Source of the DNA: Gangjinia marincola
GTDB lineage: Bacteria; Bacteroidota; Bacteroidia; Flavobacteriales; Flavobacteriaceae
NCBI RefSeq assembly: GCF_039523415.1
Contig: NZ_BAAAFG010000015.1
Location: 1-64,000 of the forward strand
Length of the DNA stretch: 64,000 nt
Direction of reading: 5' to 3'
The notes under the pieces were generated by a model. The model was not told the DNA's origin, ran no database searches, and worked only from the letters and a program-made list of their open reading frames with translations. Shown here piece after piece: positions 36,026 to 44,630 of this stretch (its first letter is position 1; each line of letters starts with the position of its first letter). The position numbers were made by a program, and so were the translations under genes.

Positions 36026-36724
36026 ATGAACCAGACGATTGCCGTGATTATTCCGGCATATAATGAAGAAGATTCTATAGCGTTAGTCATTAATGAAATT
36101 CCCCATATCGTTGATGAGATCATCATAGTTGATAATAATTCTACCGACCAAACTTCAGCGAGAGCAAAAAATGCAGGCGCAACAGTTTTGCATCAACCTC
36201 AACCGGGTTATGGAAACGCCTGCTTAAAGGGACTGGAATATCTTTCGGCGAAGACCAAAAAAAATCAACCTGATATTGTGGTTTTTTTAGATGGAGACTA
36301 TAGCGACTATCCCGAATATTTGCATCAAATTATTGCTCCGATCCTATCTCAAAATGCCGAATTTGTAATCGGAGCCCGTGTTAAATCTCTGAGAGAAGAC
36401 GGATCAATGACCCTTCCGCAGCGATTTGGTAATTGGTTAGCAACCAGTTTAATGCGCCTATTTTTCAATTCCAGATTTACCGATTTGGGTCCATTTAGAG
36501 CAATTACGTATAATAACCTATTGAAAATCAATATGCAAGATAAAACCTATGGTTGGACGGTAGAGATGCAGCTTAAGGTTTTAAAACACTATATTCCTTA
36601 TACAGAAGTGCCTGTACCTTACCGAAATAGAATTGGCGTCTCAAAAGTTTCAGGAACCATAAAAGGTGCTATCTTTGCGGGCGTTAAAATCTTAGGTTGG
36701 ATCTTTAAATACAGCATCAAATAA
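36026..36724 (+). CDS. family 2 glycosyltransferase (DPM1/DPG synthase-like)
   Basis: The 232-residue enzyme has VIIPAYNEEDSIALVI at the N-terminus, IIIVDNNSTDQTS (about 31-43) and the DxD motif in FLDGDYSDYPEYL (about 92-104). DLGPFRAITYNNLLKINMQD and YGWTVEMQLK (about 176-185) are typical of polyprenyl-phosphate glycosyltransferases. The C-terminal end is hydrophobic and could sit at the membrane. Its last base overlaps the next gene's start, so they are coupled. Confidence 0.85.
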   Translation: MNQTIAVIIPAYNEEDSIALVINEIPHIVDEIIIVDNNSTDQTSARAKNAGATVLHQPQPGYGNACLKGLEYLSAKTKKNQPDIVVFLDGDYSDYPEYLHQIIAPILSQNAEFVIGARVKSLREDGSMTLPQRFGNWLATSLMRLFFNSRFTDLGPFRAITYNNLLKINMQDKTYGWTVEMQLKVLKHYIPYTEVPVPYRNRIGVSKVSGTIKGAIFAGVKILGWIFKYSIK

Positions 36725-38214
36725 TGTTCCTTGAAACATTAATTATTATCATTTATTCCACAGCTCTTGTACTTATTTTCATGTACAGTTTAGCGCAGCT
36801 CAATTTGCTATTTAATTACCTGCGCGCTAAACGCACCTACGATGATTCGCCTCAATTTGACTTAAGCCAGGCAGACGAGATTCCGCTGGTCACCATTCAA
36901 CTCCCTGTGTATAATGAACTCTACGTGATAGAGCGGCTGCTAGATAATATTGCACAAATTGAATACCCCAGGGAAAAGTTAGAAATTCAAGTGTTGGATG
37001 ATTCGACAGATGAATCCTTGTATCTAACTCAAAAGCGCGTGAACGAACTCCAACAAACCGGTTTAGACATTGTACATATTCATCGTACTAACCGCGAAGG
37101 TTTTAAAGCAGGCGCACTTAAAGAAGGCCTCAAGGTGGCGAAAGGAGAATATATCGCCATTTTTGATTCAGATTTCTTACCTCAACCTAATTGGCTACTA
37201 CGCACCATACCGTATTTTAAAAATCCTAGTATTGGGGTGGTACAAACCAGATGGGGGCATCTTAATAAAGATTATTCAGTACTTACTAAAATCCAGGCAT
37301 TTGCGCTAGATGCTCACTTTACCTTAGAACAAGTAGGCCGTAACAGCCAGGGACACTTTATTAACTTTAATGGTACAGCAGGCGTGTGGCGCAAGGAGTG
37401 TATCATTGATGCAGGGAACTGGCAAGGCGATACATTGACAGAAGATCTTGATCTTAGCTACCGTGCACAGCTCAAAAACTGGGAATTTAAGTATTTAGAA
37501 GACGTTGAAACTCCGGCAGAATTACCCGTAGTGATCAGCGCAGCGAGGTCGCAACAGTTTAGATGGAATAAGGGGGGTGCAGAGAATTTTAGAAAAATGC
37601 TTAGACGTGTTGTATCCAGCAACAACATCTCTTTTAAAACTAAAATTCACGGGATTCTCCACCTGTTAAATAGTACGATGTTCTTAAACGTTCTCATTGT
37701 AGCTATTTTAAGTATCCCCATGCTCTACATCAAAAACGAATATGCGCATTTAAAGATGTATTTCTACGTCATGAGCTTTTTTGTGATTAGCACACTCATC
37801 TTTTTTGTATGCTATTGGTATACGTTTAAAAGCATTTATGGCGGTGGATTTAAGCAATTTATCAAATACACCGGCATGTTTTTCACCTTTTTCTCGATCG
37901 CTATGGGCTTTTCACTTCATAATTCCATCGCAGTGATAGAAGGTCACATAGGTAAACGCAGTGAATTCGTACGCACCCCTAAATTCAATCTTAAAAACCT
38001 TCAAAATAAGGTGAAGGACAATAAGTATTTGCGTAAAAATCTGTCCTTAAATGTCATTGTAGAAGGTTTGCTCATGCTATATTTTGCCTTTGGAATGTAC
38101 AGCGCATTTGTCGTAGGTGATCAGGGTGGTGACTTTGGATTATTTCCGTTTCATTTAATGCTTTTTATTGGATTTGGCTTTGTTTTCTTTAAAAGCCTGA
38201 GTGCAAAAATTTAA
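36724..38214 (+). CDS. processive-type membrane glycosyltransferase (cellulose-synthase-like GT2)
   Basis: The 496-residue protein has an N-terminal membrane helix, a cytosolic GT-A domain and about four C-terminal helices. The D,D,D,QxxRW set is visible: VLDDSTDES (about 97), IFDSDFLPQP (about 147), LTEDLDLSYR (about 239) and QQFRWNKG (about 276). This architecture is that of the CESA/CaSu-type GT2 family, as in glucomannan or ceramide glucosyltransferase relatives. Product unknown. It is coupled to the preceding DPM1-like gene. Confidence 0.85.
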   Translation: MFLETLIIIIYSTALVLIFMYSLAQLNLLFNYLRAKRTYDDSPQFDLSQADEIPLVTIQLPVYNELYVIERLLDNIAQIEYPREKLEIQVLDDSTDESLYLTQKRVNELQQTGLDIVHIHRTNREGFKAGALKEGLKVAKGEYIAIFDSDFLPQPNWLLRTIPYFKNPSIGVVQTRWGHLNKDYSVLTKIQAFALDAHFTLEQVGRNSQGHFINFNGTAGVWRKECIIDAGNWQGDTLTEDLDLSYRAQLKNWEFKYLEDVETPAELPVVISAARSQQFRWNKGGAENFRKMLRRVVSSNNISFKTKIHGILHLLNSTMFLNVLIVAILSIPMLYIKNEYAHLKMYFYVMSFFVISTLIFFVCYWYTFKSIYGGGFKQFIKYTGMFFTFFSIAMGFSLHNSIAVIEGHIGKRSEFVRTPKFNLKNLQNKVKDNKYLRKNLSLNVIVEGLLMLYFAFGMYSAFVVGDQGGDFGLFPFHLMLFIGFGFVFFKSLSAKI

Positions 38215-38221
38215 GTACTTT

Positions 38222-38308
38222 GGGCGTTCCCCCAACAAGTAGGGGTCGGGCTTTTCATTGTATTTTTTGCCAAAAAAGGCAAAAAGATGCCATTGCAATC
38301 CCTAACGC
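38222..38308 (+). ncRNA. candidate structured RNA or repeat element, copy B
   Basis: In order: outer arm GCGTT (38224-38228), hairpin CCCC/GGGG (38230-38245), CGGGCTTTTCATTG, hairpin TTTTTGCC/GGCAAAAA (38264-38285), GCCATTGCAATCCCT and outer arm AACGC (38304-38308). Copy A at 942-1050 (opposite strand) keeps the single-stranded words but has different stem sequences. It sits right after the cellulose-synthase-like stop codon and just before the next gene, so it might act as a terminator, a 5' leader element or a mobile repeat. Confidence 0.55.
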
Positions 38309-38314
38309 ACAACT

Positions 38315-39736
38315 ATGCAACATCAAACGCCACATCGTTCTACTTTAAGCCTTTCTATTGGAGTAGGCTTACTAAGTGCTGCGTTGTATTATTACATGGC
38401 CTACGAGCAGGTTCGATATGATTTTGTGACGTTATTTACCTCATATACAGCACTATTTTTTAGCTGTTATTACCTGTTAAAATATGCCCGACTCACCACA
38501 GTCAATGTGCTGTTATTGGGTTTGGTTTTTAGGCTGATCTTTATCCTTGCTACACCAAGCCTTTCTGAAGATGTCTATCGCTTCTTATGGGACGGTAGAT
38601 TATTGGCAGAGGGAATAAATCCATATCTATATATCCCGAATCAACTTTTTGATCAAGATAGTTTTTTTCTCTCAAAAGAAATGATGTCCATCTTTGATCA
38701 AATGACAGATTTGAGTAAGCAGCATTTTTCAAATTATCCCCCGGTAAATCAATGCTTCTTTTGGCTTAGTGCAGTACTTGGAGGAAAAAGTATTTTGGGT
38801 AGTATCATCGTCTTGCGACTCATCATTATTCTGTCCGAAATGGGAATCTTCTTTATTGGCATTAAGCTATTGCAGCAGCTCAATATGAATATGCTCAACA
38901 TAGGATGGTTTTTTCTTAATCCCTTTATTATTATCGAGTTTACCGGGAATCTGCATTTTGAAACCGTGATGATCTTCTTCATTCTGCTATCACTATTTTT
39001 GTTAGTAAGAGGTCATTGGGTATGGAGTGCCGTGGTAATGGGGATAGCAGTCTCTGTAAAATTAATCCCCTTGATGCTTCTGCCGATATTCTTTCAGTAT
39101 TTTATCAAAAGAAATCACTCTAATCCATCGCTGAATTTTTGGAAGCTGATGCTGTATTATTCGGTTGTCATTCTGACTTTTATGTTAAGTTTTAGTCCGT
39201 TTATATCTCAAGAGCTTCTCCAAAATTACAGCACTACCATTGGGCTTTGGTTTCAAAACTTCGAGTTTAATGCAAGCATATACTACGTAGTGAGATGGGT
39301 AGGCTTTCAAGCAACGGGGTATAATATCATCGCTTCGGCCGGCAGAGTATTGCCGGTAATCACCGTAGGTATTATTCTCTTGCTTACCTTTTTTAGAAAA
39401 AACACCCCCCTGCAACAACTTATCACAGGGATGCTTTTTGCGGTTAATACTTATTTTTTATTCTCTACCACAGTTCATCCATGGTATATCGCGACCCCAT
39501 TAGTTTTAGGGATTTTTACACGCTACACTTTTCCGGTGGTGTGGAGTTTTGTGGTGATGCTGAGTTATTCGGCGTATGCGGGAAGCTTTTTTCAAGAAAA
39601 TGCGCTTCTTATCGCTGTAGAATATGTGGTGCTGATCGTATACATGCTGTATGAAATCTTCCGAAGAAAAAATCCGCTTAATCTTTCATCAAGTCTTTGT
39701 TCTACCGTCCAGCCAATACGCAAGTCCAGAGAATAA
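38315..39736 (+). CDS. GT-C mannosyltransferase-like membrane protein
   Basis: The 473-residue protein has about eleven hydrophobic helices. The first large extracytoplasmic loop contains TPSLSEDVYRFLWDGRLLAEG (about 83-102), a DxxR/FxWDG pattern of GT-C transferases of the GT87/DUF2029 and related groups, which use polyprenyl-phosphate sugars. It follows two glycosyltransferases that could make and load such a donor, so the three may assemble one glycan. The 3' end overlaps the convergent gene by 48 bp. Confidence 0.75.
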   Translation: MQHQTPHRSTLSLSIGVGLLSAALYYYMAYEQVRYDFVTLFTSYTALFFSCYYLLKYARLTTVNVLLLGLVFRLIFILATPSLSEDVYRFLWDGRLLAEGINPYLYIPNQLFDQDSFFLSKEMMSIFDQMTDLSKQHFSNYPPVNQCFFWLSAVLGGKSILGSIIVLRLIIILSEMGIFFIGIKLLQQLNMNMLNIGWFFLNPFIIIEFTGNLHFETVMIFFILLSLFLLVRGHWVWSAVVMGIAVSVKLIPLMLLPIFFQYFIKRNHSNPSLNFWKLMLYYSVVILTFMLSFSPFISQELLQNYSTTIGLWFQNFEFNASIYYVVRWVGFQATGYNIIASAGRVLPVITVGIILLLTFFRKNTPLQQLITGMLFAVNTYFLFSTTVHPWYIATPLVLGIFTRYTFPVVWSFVVMLSYSAYAGSFFQENALLIAVEYVVLIVYMLYEIFRRKNPLNLSSSLCSTVQPIRKSRE

Positions 39737-40348
39737 AAAATACGCCACTAAAGCCGAAATGGTTAGTGCTATAAGATCGTTATTAGCAGGCAGCACAAAA
39801 AGATTGAGGTAATTGATTGCAAGGAGAAATACTACGAATACTACGGCACTAAGCTTTCTAAGTGTAGTCCCTAAGCGGACATTCTTGAAATAATATGCAA
39901 CTCCAAGAAGCAATAGAACAGCTTCAACTAAAAAAGTATAATGTTTATTCTGCCATAGTCCCAATCCAAATTTTGGTTCTCCTTCTACCAAAGGTAAATC
40001 TGGCGTGTGCACAATTAAGTCTGTAAACCAATGAGATAAAACCGCTAATCCCAGGACTAACGCCACACTTTTTCTTTGGGTCTTACTTTTGTTTAATAAA
40101 ATATATCCGACTCCAAAAATCACCCCCCAGATCAAAGAACCCAATAACCCATGGGTATACGGAAAGGTCATCACAAAATCATTAACCGCCGTAAAATCTT
40201 CGACAAAAACTAATTTTTCAATCCCCAACACGGCAAACGGAAAGAACAAAATATCTACAAACTGCACAGCAATAAAAAGCAATCCTAGACTGGCCTTAGG
40301 TTGTTTTCCCTTTAAGGCAAAGGCTGCTGCATAGTGACCTACAAACAT
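39689..40348 (-). CDS. polytopic membrane protein, YdjM-like
   Basis: The 219-residue protein has five or six hydrophobic helices, opening with MFVGHYAAAFALKGKQPKAS, and contains FPYTHGLLGSLIWG and LSHWFTDLIVHTPDLPLV. The spaced His, Asp and Glu in membrane loops recall YdjM/DUF457, a group with proposed metal-dependent hydrolase activity. The last 16 codons overlap the convergent GT-C gene. Function unproven. Confidence 0.65.
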   Translation of the reverse strand: MFVGHYAAAFALKGKQPKASLGLLFIAVQFVDILFFPFAVLGIEKLVFVEDFTAVNDFVMTFPYTHGLLGSLIWGVIFGVGYILLNKSKTQRKSVALVLGLAVLSHWFTDLIVHTPDLPLVEGEPKFGLGLWQNKHYTFLVEAVLLLLGVAYYFKNVRLGTTLRKLSAVVFVVFLLAINYLNLFVLPANNDLIALTISALVAYFLFSGLAYWLDGRTKT

Positions 40349-40386
40349 GAGTTGTAATTTTGTAGGAAAAGGTACAGAATTTTTAA

Positions 40387-40758
40387 TTATTCATTAAAAA
40401 TCGCTTTCCAAGGGATTACAAAGGGTAGTACGATAATCCATATCAAAAAAGTAACGGCCATTCCTTTTGGGTAAGGATCATTTTGAATAAACGCCGGAAG
40501 AGCTACGGCTAAAATCCAACTTGACTTATAAATTACCTGAAATACTAATACTAAGCTCATTTGCTGAGGATAGAATAACCCTACAATAGAAAGTAGGAAA
40601 ATGGCGCCCCATAATGCTCCAACAAGTCAAATTACTTCAGAATATTCTACTGAGTTTTCAAATACCGTATGCAAAGCAGTCTTTGGAAAAAACAGACTAC
40701 TTATGCTTATCCAACCCGCTACGATAATGTTCGCGACATATACAATTTTTAATATCAT
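40387..40758 (-). pseudogene. small four-helix membrane protein interrupted by an in-frame TGA
   Basis: A frame from ATG at 40758 to TAA at 40387 would encode 123 residues: helices at about 5-25, 46-64, 70-90 and 98-118, with WISISSLFFPKTALHTVFE before the break. Codon 44 is TGA (40627-40629), between SEVI and LVGALWGAIF; both sides keep good membrane-protein sequence in one phase. A CGA-to-TGA change would explain it. The ATG overlaps the stop codon of the upstream gene (40755-40758), a mark of a real, coupled gene. Could be inactive, read through, or a base error. Confidence 0.7.
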
Positions 40759-41228
40759 GATCTTGAGTTTGCTAATATTTCTATATTTTGCATCGCCTGG
40801 GGAAGCATAGTTTTAAACTTTTTACCCAGCATACGTGCAAAAATACCTCCTGTTAATCCTTTAAAACTAATCTGATGCGTAAAATAGTTCTTCTCATTTT
40901 CATATGTCAAAAATCGCTTTATAAGCATACTTCCTAACGGTAATTTTACCTTCATTGTATAGGACTCATCTTCTACGAACTCTACCACCTTGAAAGATGA
41001 TTTTTGCCCTTCAAGAGAAAGGATCTCTTCTCTTGCACCTAAGCTAAAGACCTCATTCATCTCGGCGCTTTTTAAGCCTATGTCCCACTCATGCCATTGA
41101 TCTACATTGGTCCAGATTGACCAGATCGCTTCCGGAGCATTGTTGGTCTGTATTGTGTGTGAAAAGTTCCTTTGGTTTTGTGCTTGTAGCGTAATTGTTG
41201 TCAAGAGTATGATGGCTGAAGTTTTCAT
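40755..41228 (-). CDS. SRPBCC (START-fold) family protein, exported
   Basis: The 157-residue protein has a short signal peptide (MKTSAIILLTTITLQAQ). The rest fits the polyketide cyclase/SRPBCC ligand-binding fold: NNAPEAIWSIWTNVDQWHEWD near 30-48, then strands with LEGQKSSFKVVEFVEDESY. The final helix (about 135-155) carries ARMLGKKFKTMLPQAMQNI. The ligand is unknown. It is coupled by a 4-bp overlap with the broken membrane gene downstream. Confidence 0.75.
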   Translation of the reverse strand: MKTSAIILLTTITLQAQNQRNFSHTIQTNNAPEAIWSIWTNVDQWHEWDIGLKSAEMNEVFSLGAREEILSLEGQKSSFKVVEFVEDESYTMKVKLPLGSMLIKRFLTYENEKNYFTHQISFKGLTGGIFARMLGKKFKTMLPQAMQNIEILANSRS

Positions 41229-41282
41229 GGGATATTTTTTGACAAAGATTCACCATACTTCAGTTCTTACACTTCACCTAAG

Positions 41283-41861
41283 TTAACTTTTTAGGTTCTG
41301 AATAAATTTTTTTCTTATTCGGCTTAGTGATTGAGGTTTTATCCCCAAGTACGACGCAATATGCTTTAAGGGTACATTTATAAAGAGCTCAGACTCCTTT
41401 TCAATGAGTGCTGCGTAGCGTTCTTCTGCCGTTTGATTTTGAAGCGAAACAAGAATATTTTCTGTAAAAAATTGTACCTCCTCAATGAGCTTTAATACAA
41501 ATTGATTCCACGAGTCGAGTTCCATGAGTCTATCTGAAGAAGATTTACTCATGGTATACACTATACTTTTCTCAAGTGTTTCAATATTTTCTTTTGAAGG
41601 TTTTTGATTAGAAAAGCTTTGGATAGATGTAAAACAATACGGCGGAATGGTGAAAAACTTAGTCACTTCTTCTCCGCTATTATGGATAAAATAGCGCAGT
41701 AAGCCTTTCTCTAGAAAATAAACATTTTTACAGACTTCTCCTTCCCTCAGGATCAAATGCCCTTTTGGAAACTCCTCTCTCAAAAGTTCCCGTTTAATCA
41801 ATAGCCATTCCTTCTCCGGTAAGTTGACATACTTACTGATAAATGTTTTAAAAGAATGCAT
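41283..41861 (-). CDS. Crp/Fnr family transcriptional regulator
   Basis: The 192-residue protein has a cyclic-nucleotide-binding-type beta-roll (GHLILREGEVCKNVYFLEKG, about 34-53) and a C-terminal helix-turn-helix (LKHIASYLGIKPQSLSRIRKKF). A large subset of Bacteroidota Crp homologues has this compact form without an obvious ligand. It lies 54 bp upstream of the SRPBCC gene on the same strand and may control that small unit. Confidence 0.85.
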   Translation of the reverse strand: MHSFKTFISKYVNLPEKEWLLIKRELLREEFPKGHLILREGEVCKNVYFLEKGLLRYFIHNSGEEVTKFFTIPPYCFTSIQSFSNQKPSKENIETLEKSIVYTMSKSSSDRLMELDSWNQFVLKLIEEVQFFTENILVSLQNQTAEERYAALIEKESELFINVPLKHIASYLGIKPQSLSRIRKKFIQNLKS

Positions 41862-41868
41862 AAAAATG

Positions 41869-42678
41869 CTATAACATCCCCAAATTGATTACTTCTTGTT
41901 TGGTAAGGGTTCTGTATTTTCCGCGGGGGAGATCTTTTTTTGTTAATCCCGCATATGCTACACGATCTAAGGTTTCGACCTCATAGCCTAGTTTTTTAAA
42001 CAGTCGCTGCACTACATGATCCTTTACGCTTTTGAGTTCAATCCCTACTTCACGCTTGGGTCGTTTTTCGATATAGGATATATCATCTACATGCACGGTT
42101 CCATCTTCCAAAGAAACACCTTCTTTAATTTTGATGAAATCGGCGTAATCCAATTCTTTATTTAATACGACCTGGTAAATTTGCCTGATCCCGTGCTTAG
42201 GATTAGAAAGACTTTCGATAAGCGCGCCATCACTAGTAATTACTAAAAGACCCATGGCACTGCGCTCCAGTTTCCCAACCGGACGAACAGGGGAAGAGAC
42301 TCCGTTAGCCACTAAGTCTATTACGCTTCTACCGCTTTTTCGCGGACTCGTTGTCACATAAAAACTTTTGGGTTTGTTGAGTAAGAGATATTCGGGTTTA
42401 TTTGCAGAGAGTCTTCTGCCATCAAACTTCACCTCATCGGTAGGTGATACTTTGTAACCCATTTCGGTCACGACCTTCCCATTCACCATCACGTTCCCAG
42501 AGGCGATATACACATCTGCATCTCTTCTTGAACAAATACCCGCATTAGCAATGTATTTGTTCAATCTAATCTCATCTCTGGCGATTGCCGGTTTACGATT
42601 AGCTGCTTTACGCTTTGCTCCTTTTGAAGGTGCTTTTTCTCCACGAGGACGTGATTTTGATTTATCTTGATTACTCAC
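41869..42678 (-). CDS. rRNA pseudouridine synthase (RsuA/RluB family)
   Basis: The 269-residue enzyme begins with a basic, low-complexity tail (about 1-35, Lys/Arg/Ser-rich). An S4 RNA-binding domain follows (RLNKYIANAGICSRRDADVY, about 38-57), then the catalytic domain with GKLERSAMGLLVITSDGAL (about 138-156). In this family the catalytic Asp is in the GRLD-type motif, where this protein has GKLERSAMGL, so Glu stands in the usual Asp place by my reading. The family modifies 16S or 23S rRNA. Confidence 0.85.
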   Translation of the reverse strand: MSNQDKSKSRPRGEKAPSKGAKRKAANRKPAIARDEIRLNKYIANAGICSRRDADVYIASGNVMVNGKVVTEMGYKVSPTDEVKFDGRRLSANKPEYLLLNKPKSFYVTTSPRKSGRSVIDLVANGVSSPVRPVGKLERSAMGLLVITSDGALIESLSNPKHGIRQIYQVVLNKELDYADFIKIKEGVSLEDGTVHVDDISYIEKRPKREVGIELKSVKDHVVQRLFKKLGYEVETLDRVAYAGLTKKDLPRGKYRTLTKQEVINLGML

Positions 42679-42692
42679 TATTCAATTTTTTG

Positions 42693-42700
42693 CAAAGGTA
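42693..42700 (-). promoter_or_regulatory. -7 box of the pseudouridine synthase gene
   Basis: On the minus strand TACCTTTG matches TAnnTTTG and lies 14 bp before the ATG at 42678. No -33 TTG at standard spacing is obvious. Confidence 0.45.
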
Positions 42701-42755
42701 GTCAATTAGATAATAGAGGCTGATAAAGTCGCGTTAAGGAATAGTAGATTAAAAC

Positions 42756-43661
42756 TTAAGGTAATTGCTCAATAACTACACTGGGATCAATTAATGGAAT
42801 ACAAAAAACTCCTAACACAATGATCGCCTTTAAAATATTATGCAAGGTCAAATAGTGAAGTTTGGCTTTGGACTGCCATAGAATAAATAGGAATACACCC
42901 AATAAAACAGCACACAAATAAAAGTAGTAGTTCATCAAACCTATTTCAAAGCGCGCTATAAGAAGATAGGTGGGTACAACGGCCAAAAGTAATAATCCTG
43001 TAACTAACCATTTTGAGGTTGCAGTACCAAAAACAACGGGTATAGTTTGATAGCCCAGTGCGATATCGCCCTTCAAGTTTTCAAGATCCTTAACCATTTC
43101 ACGCATAGAGATTATTAAAAACAAAAATAGTGCGTGCACAAAAATGACCAGTTCAAAATTTCTATAGTAGACAAATACGGCGAAAAACGGAACGATCGCC
43201 AAAATAGCTGATGTGAAATTACCTACAAAAGCTATTTTACTCAAACGGTGTGAGTAGATCCAAATACCAAAAATATAAATCGAAAAAAATAAGGTCGCTC
43301 TAAAGGAAACATAACTTGCAATAAGCACAGCAACAATGTTTAGAATAAAATACACATTGAGTTTGGTCTGCTGGCTGACCAGTCGATCCAACATGGTTTT
43401 ATTAGGGCGATTGATGAGGTCTTTCTCAGAATCGTAAAAATTATTTATGATATACCCCGAAGCTATTACCAGAGCCGAGGATAAAATCAGCGCAAACAAT
43501 TCGCCGTCAAAAATTACTTGACCAAGGCTAAGGTCTGGCGCTAAAATAAAAACTGATGTAAGGTATTGAGCTAGGACAATGATGAGGATGTTATATCCCC
43601 TAATGACAGAAAACAAACTCACCACCTTGAGCAGTAAATGCTTGTTTTGTCTAGACAGCAT
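42756..43661 (-). CDS. UbiA-family prenyltransferase (GGGP-synthase-type DGGGP branch)
   Basis: The 301-residue protein has about nine hydrophobic helices. The first Asp-rich motif is NNFYDSEKDLINRPNK (about 73-88) and the second is DLENLKGDIALGYQTIP (about 192-208). Both bind prenyl diphosphate through Mg. Relatives in Flavobacteriia are often named geranylgeranylglycerol-phosphate geranylgeranyltransferase; a menaquinone-type MenA role is an alternative. It ends a three-gene operon with two mevalonate-pathway enzymes, which fits use of isoprenoid diphosphates. Confidence 0.8.
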   Translation of the reverse strand: MLSRQNKHLLLKVVSLFSVIRGYNILIIVLAQYLTSVFILAPDLSLGQVIFDGELFALILSSALVIASGYIINNFYDSEKDLINRPNKTMLDRLVSQQTKLNVYFILNIVAVLIASYVSFRATLFFSIYIFGIWIYSHRLSKIAFVGNFTSAILAIVPFFAVFVYYRNFELVIFVHALFLFLIISMREMVKDLENLKGDIALGYQTIPVVFGTATSKWLVTGLLLLAVVPTYLLIARFEIGLMNYYFYLCAVLLGVFLFILWQSKAKLHYLTLHNILKAIIVLGVFCIPLIDPSVVIEQLP

Positions 43662-43666
43662 ACGAG

Positions 43667-44605
43667 TTAGAAATTGTAAACTACCTCTAGTTTGTGACCT
43701 TCAAGTGCTTTTTTGGCTTTCTCTAAGTCTTCTGTAAATCCTAAGATGTAGCCGCCGCCGCCCGATCCACAAAGTTTTAAATAGTAATCATTGGTTTCAA
43801 TTCCTTTTTTCCAAAGTGTATGGAATTGTGCAGGAATCATTGGCTTGAAATTATCGAAAACTACTTTGGAAAGGTTTTTTACATTCCCAAAAAGTGATTT
43901 AACACGACCCTGAAGAAAATCTTCAACGCAAGCATCAGTATACTTTACGAATTGATCCTTAAGCATGCTTCTAAAGCCTTCTTGTTTCATGTTTTCCATG
44001 AAAATTTGTACCATCGGTGCGGTTTCTCCCACTACACCACTATCTAATAAAAATACAGCACCTTTACCTGAACTCTCTTGTGATGGAATCCCCGCCGGTT
44101 CTATATGATCTTTAGAATTAATTAAAATAGGAAGACTTAAATAACTATTTAACGGATCTAAACCCGAAGAACTACCGTGAAAGAAAGACTCCATTTTACC
44201 AAAAATGGTTTTTAGCGTGAGTAGTTTTTCTCTGGTTAGATTCTCAAGTACCGTAATTTTATCTTGCGCATAGCGATCGTAAATTGCGGCAACAAGTGCG
44301 CCACTACTGCCTACTCCATATCCCTGCGGAATGCTACTGTCAAAATACATCCCTTTATCCACATCATGTCTCAGGCGTTCTACATCAAACTGCACCAAAG
44401 CTTCTTTTTCTGACTGAAGCTTCTCAAGATAGTCTACAAAATTGCTGAGATGTTGATTGGATTGTTTCGCTACAGCAGAAGAAGATTGATCTGTTTTTAG
44501 CGCACCATTATAAAAATTATACGGGATTGAAAGCCCTTTGGAATCTTTGATGATTCCATATTCTCCAAAGAGAAGAATTTTAGCGTAAAATAGAGGTCCT
44601 TTCAT
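43667..44605 (-). CDS. GHMP kinase, mevalonate kinase-like
   Basis: With the Met at 44605 (MKGPLFYAKILLFGEYG), the protein is 312 residues. An upstream Met at 44650 would overlap mvaD by 20 bp and add an unlikely tail. GHMP features are AKILLFGEYGII at the N-terminus, the ATP loop PQGYGVGSSGALVAAIYD (about 93-110), and KLCGSGGGGYILGF (about 279-292). With mvaD immediately upstream, mevalonate kinase is the likeliest role, phosphomevalonate kinase the alternative. Confidence 0.85.
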   Translation of the reverse strand: MKGPLFYAKILLFGEYGIIKDSKGLSIPYNFYNGALKTDQSSSAVAKQSNQHLSNFVDYLEKLQSEKEALVQFDVERLRHDVDKGMYFDSSIPQGYGVGSSGALVAAIYDRYAQDKITVLENLTREKLLTLKTIFGKMESFFHGSSSGLDPLNSYLSLPILINSKDHIEPAGIPSQESSGKGAVFLLDSGVVGETAPMVQIFMENMKQEGFRSMLKDQFVKYTDACVEDFLQGRVKSLFGNVKNLSKVVFDNFKPMIPAQFHTLWKKGIETNDYYLKLCGSGGGGYILGFTEDLEKAKKALEGHKLEVVYNF

Positions 44606-44630
44606 TTGAAAGCGATTTGGTAATGCAAAA

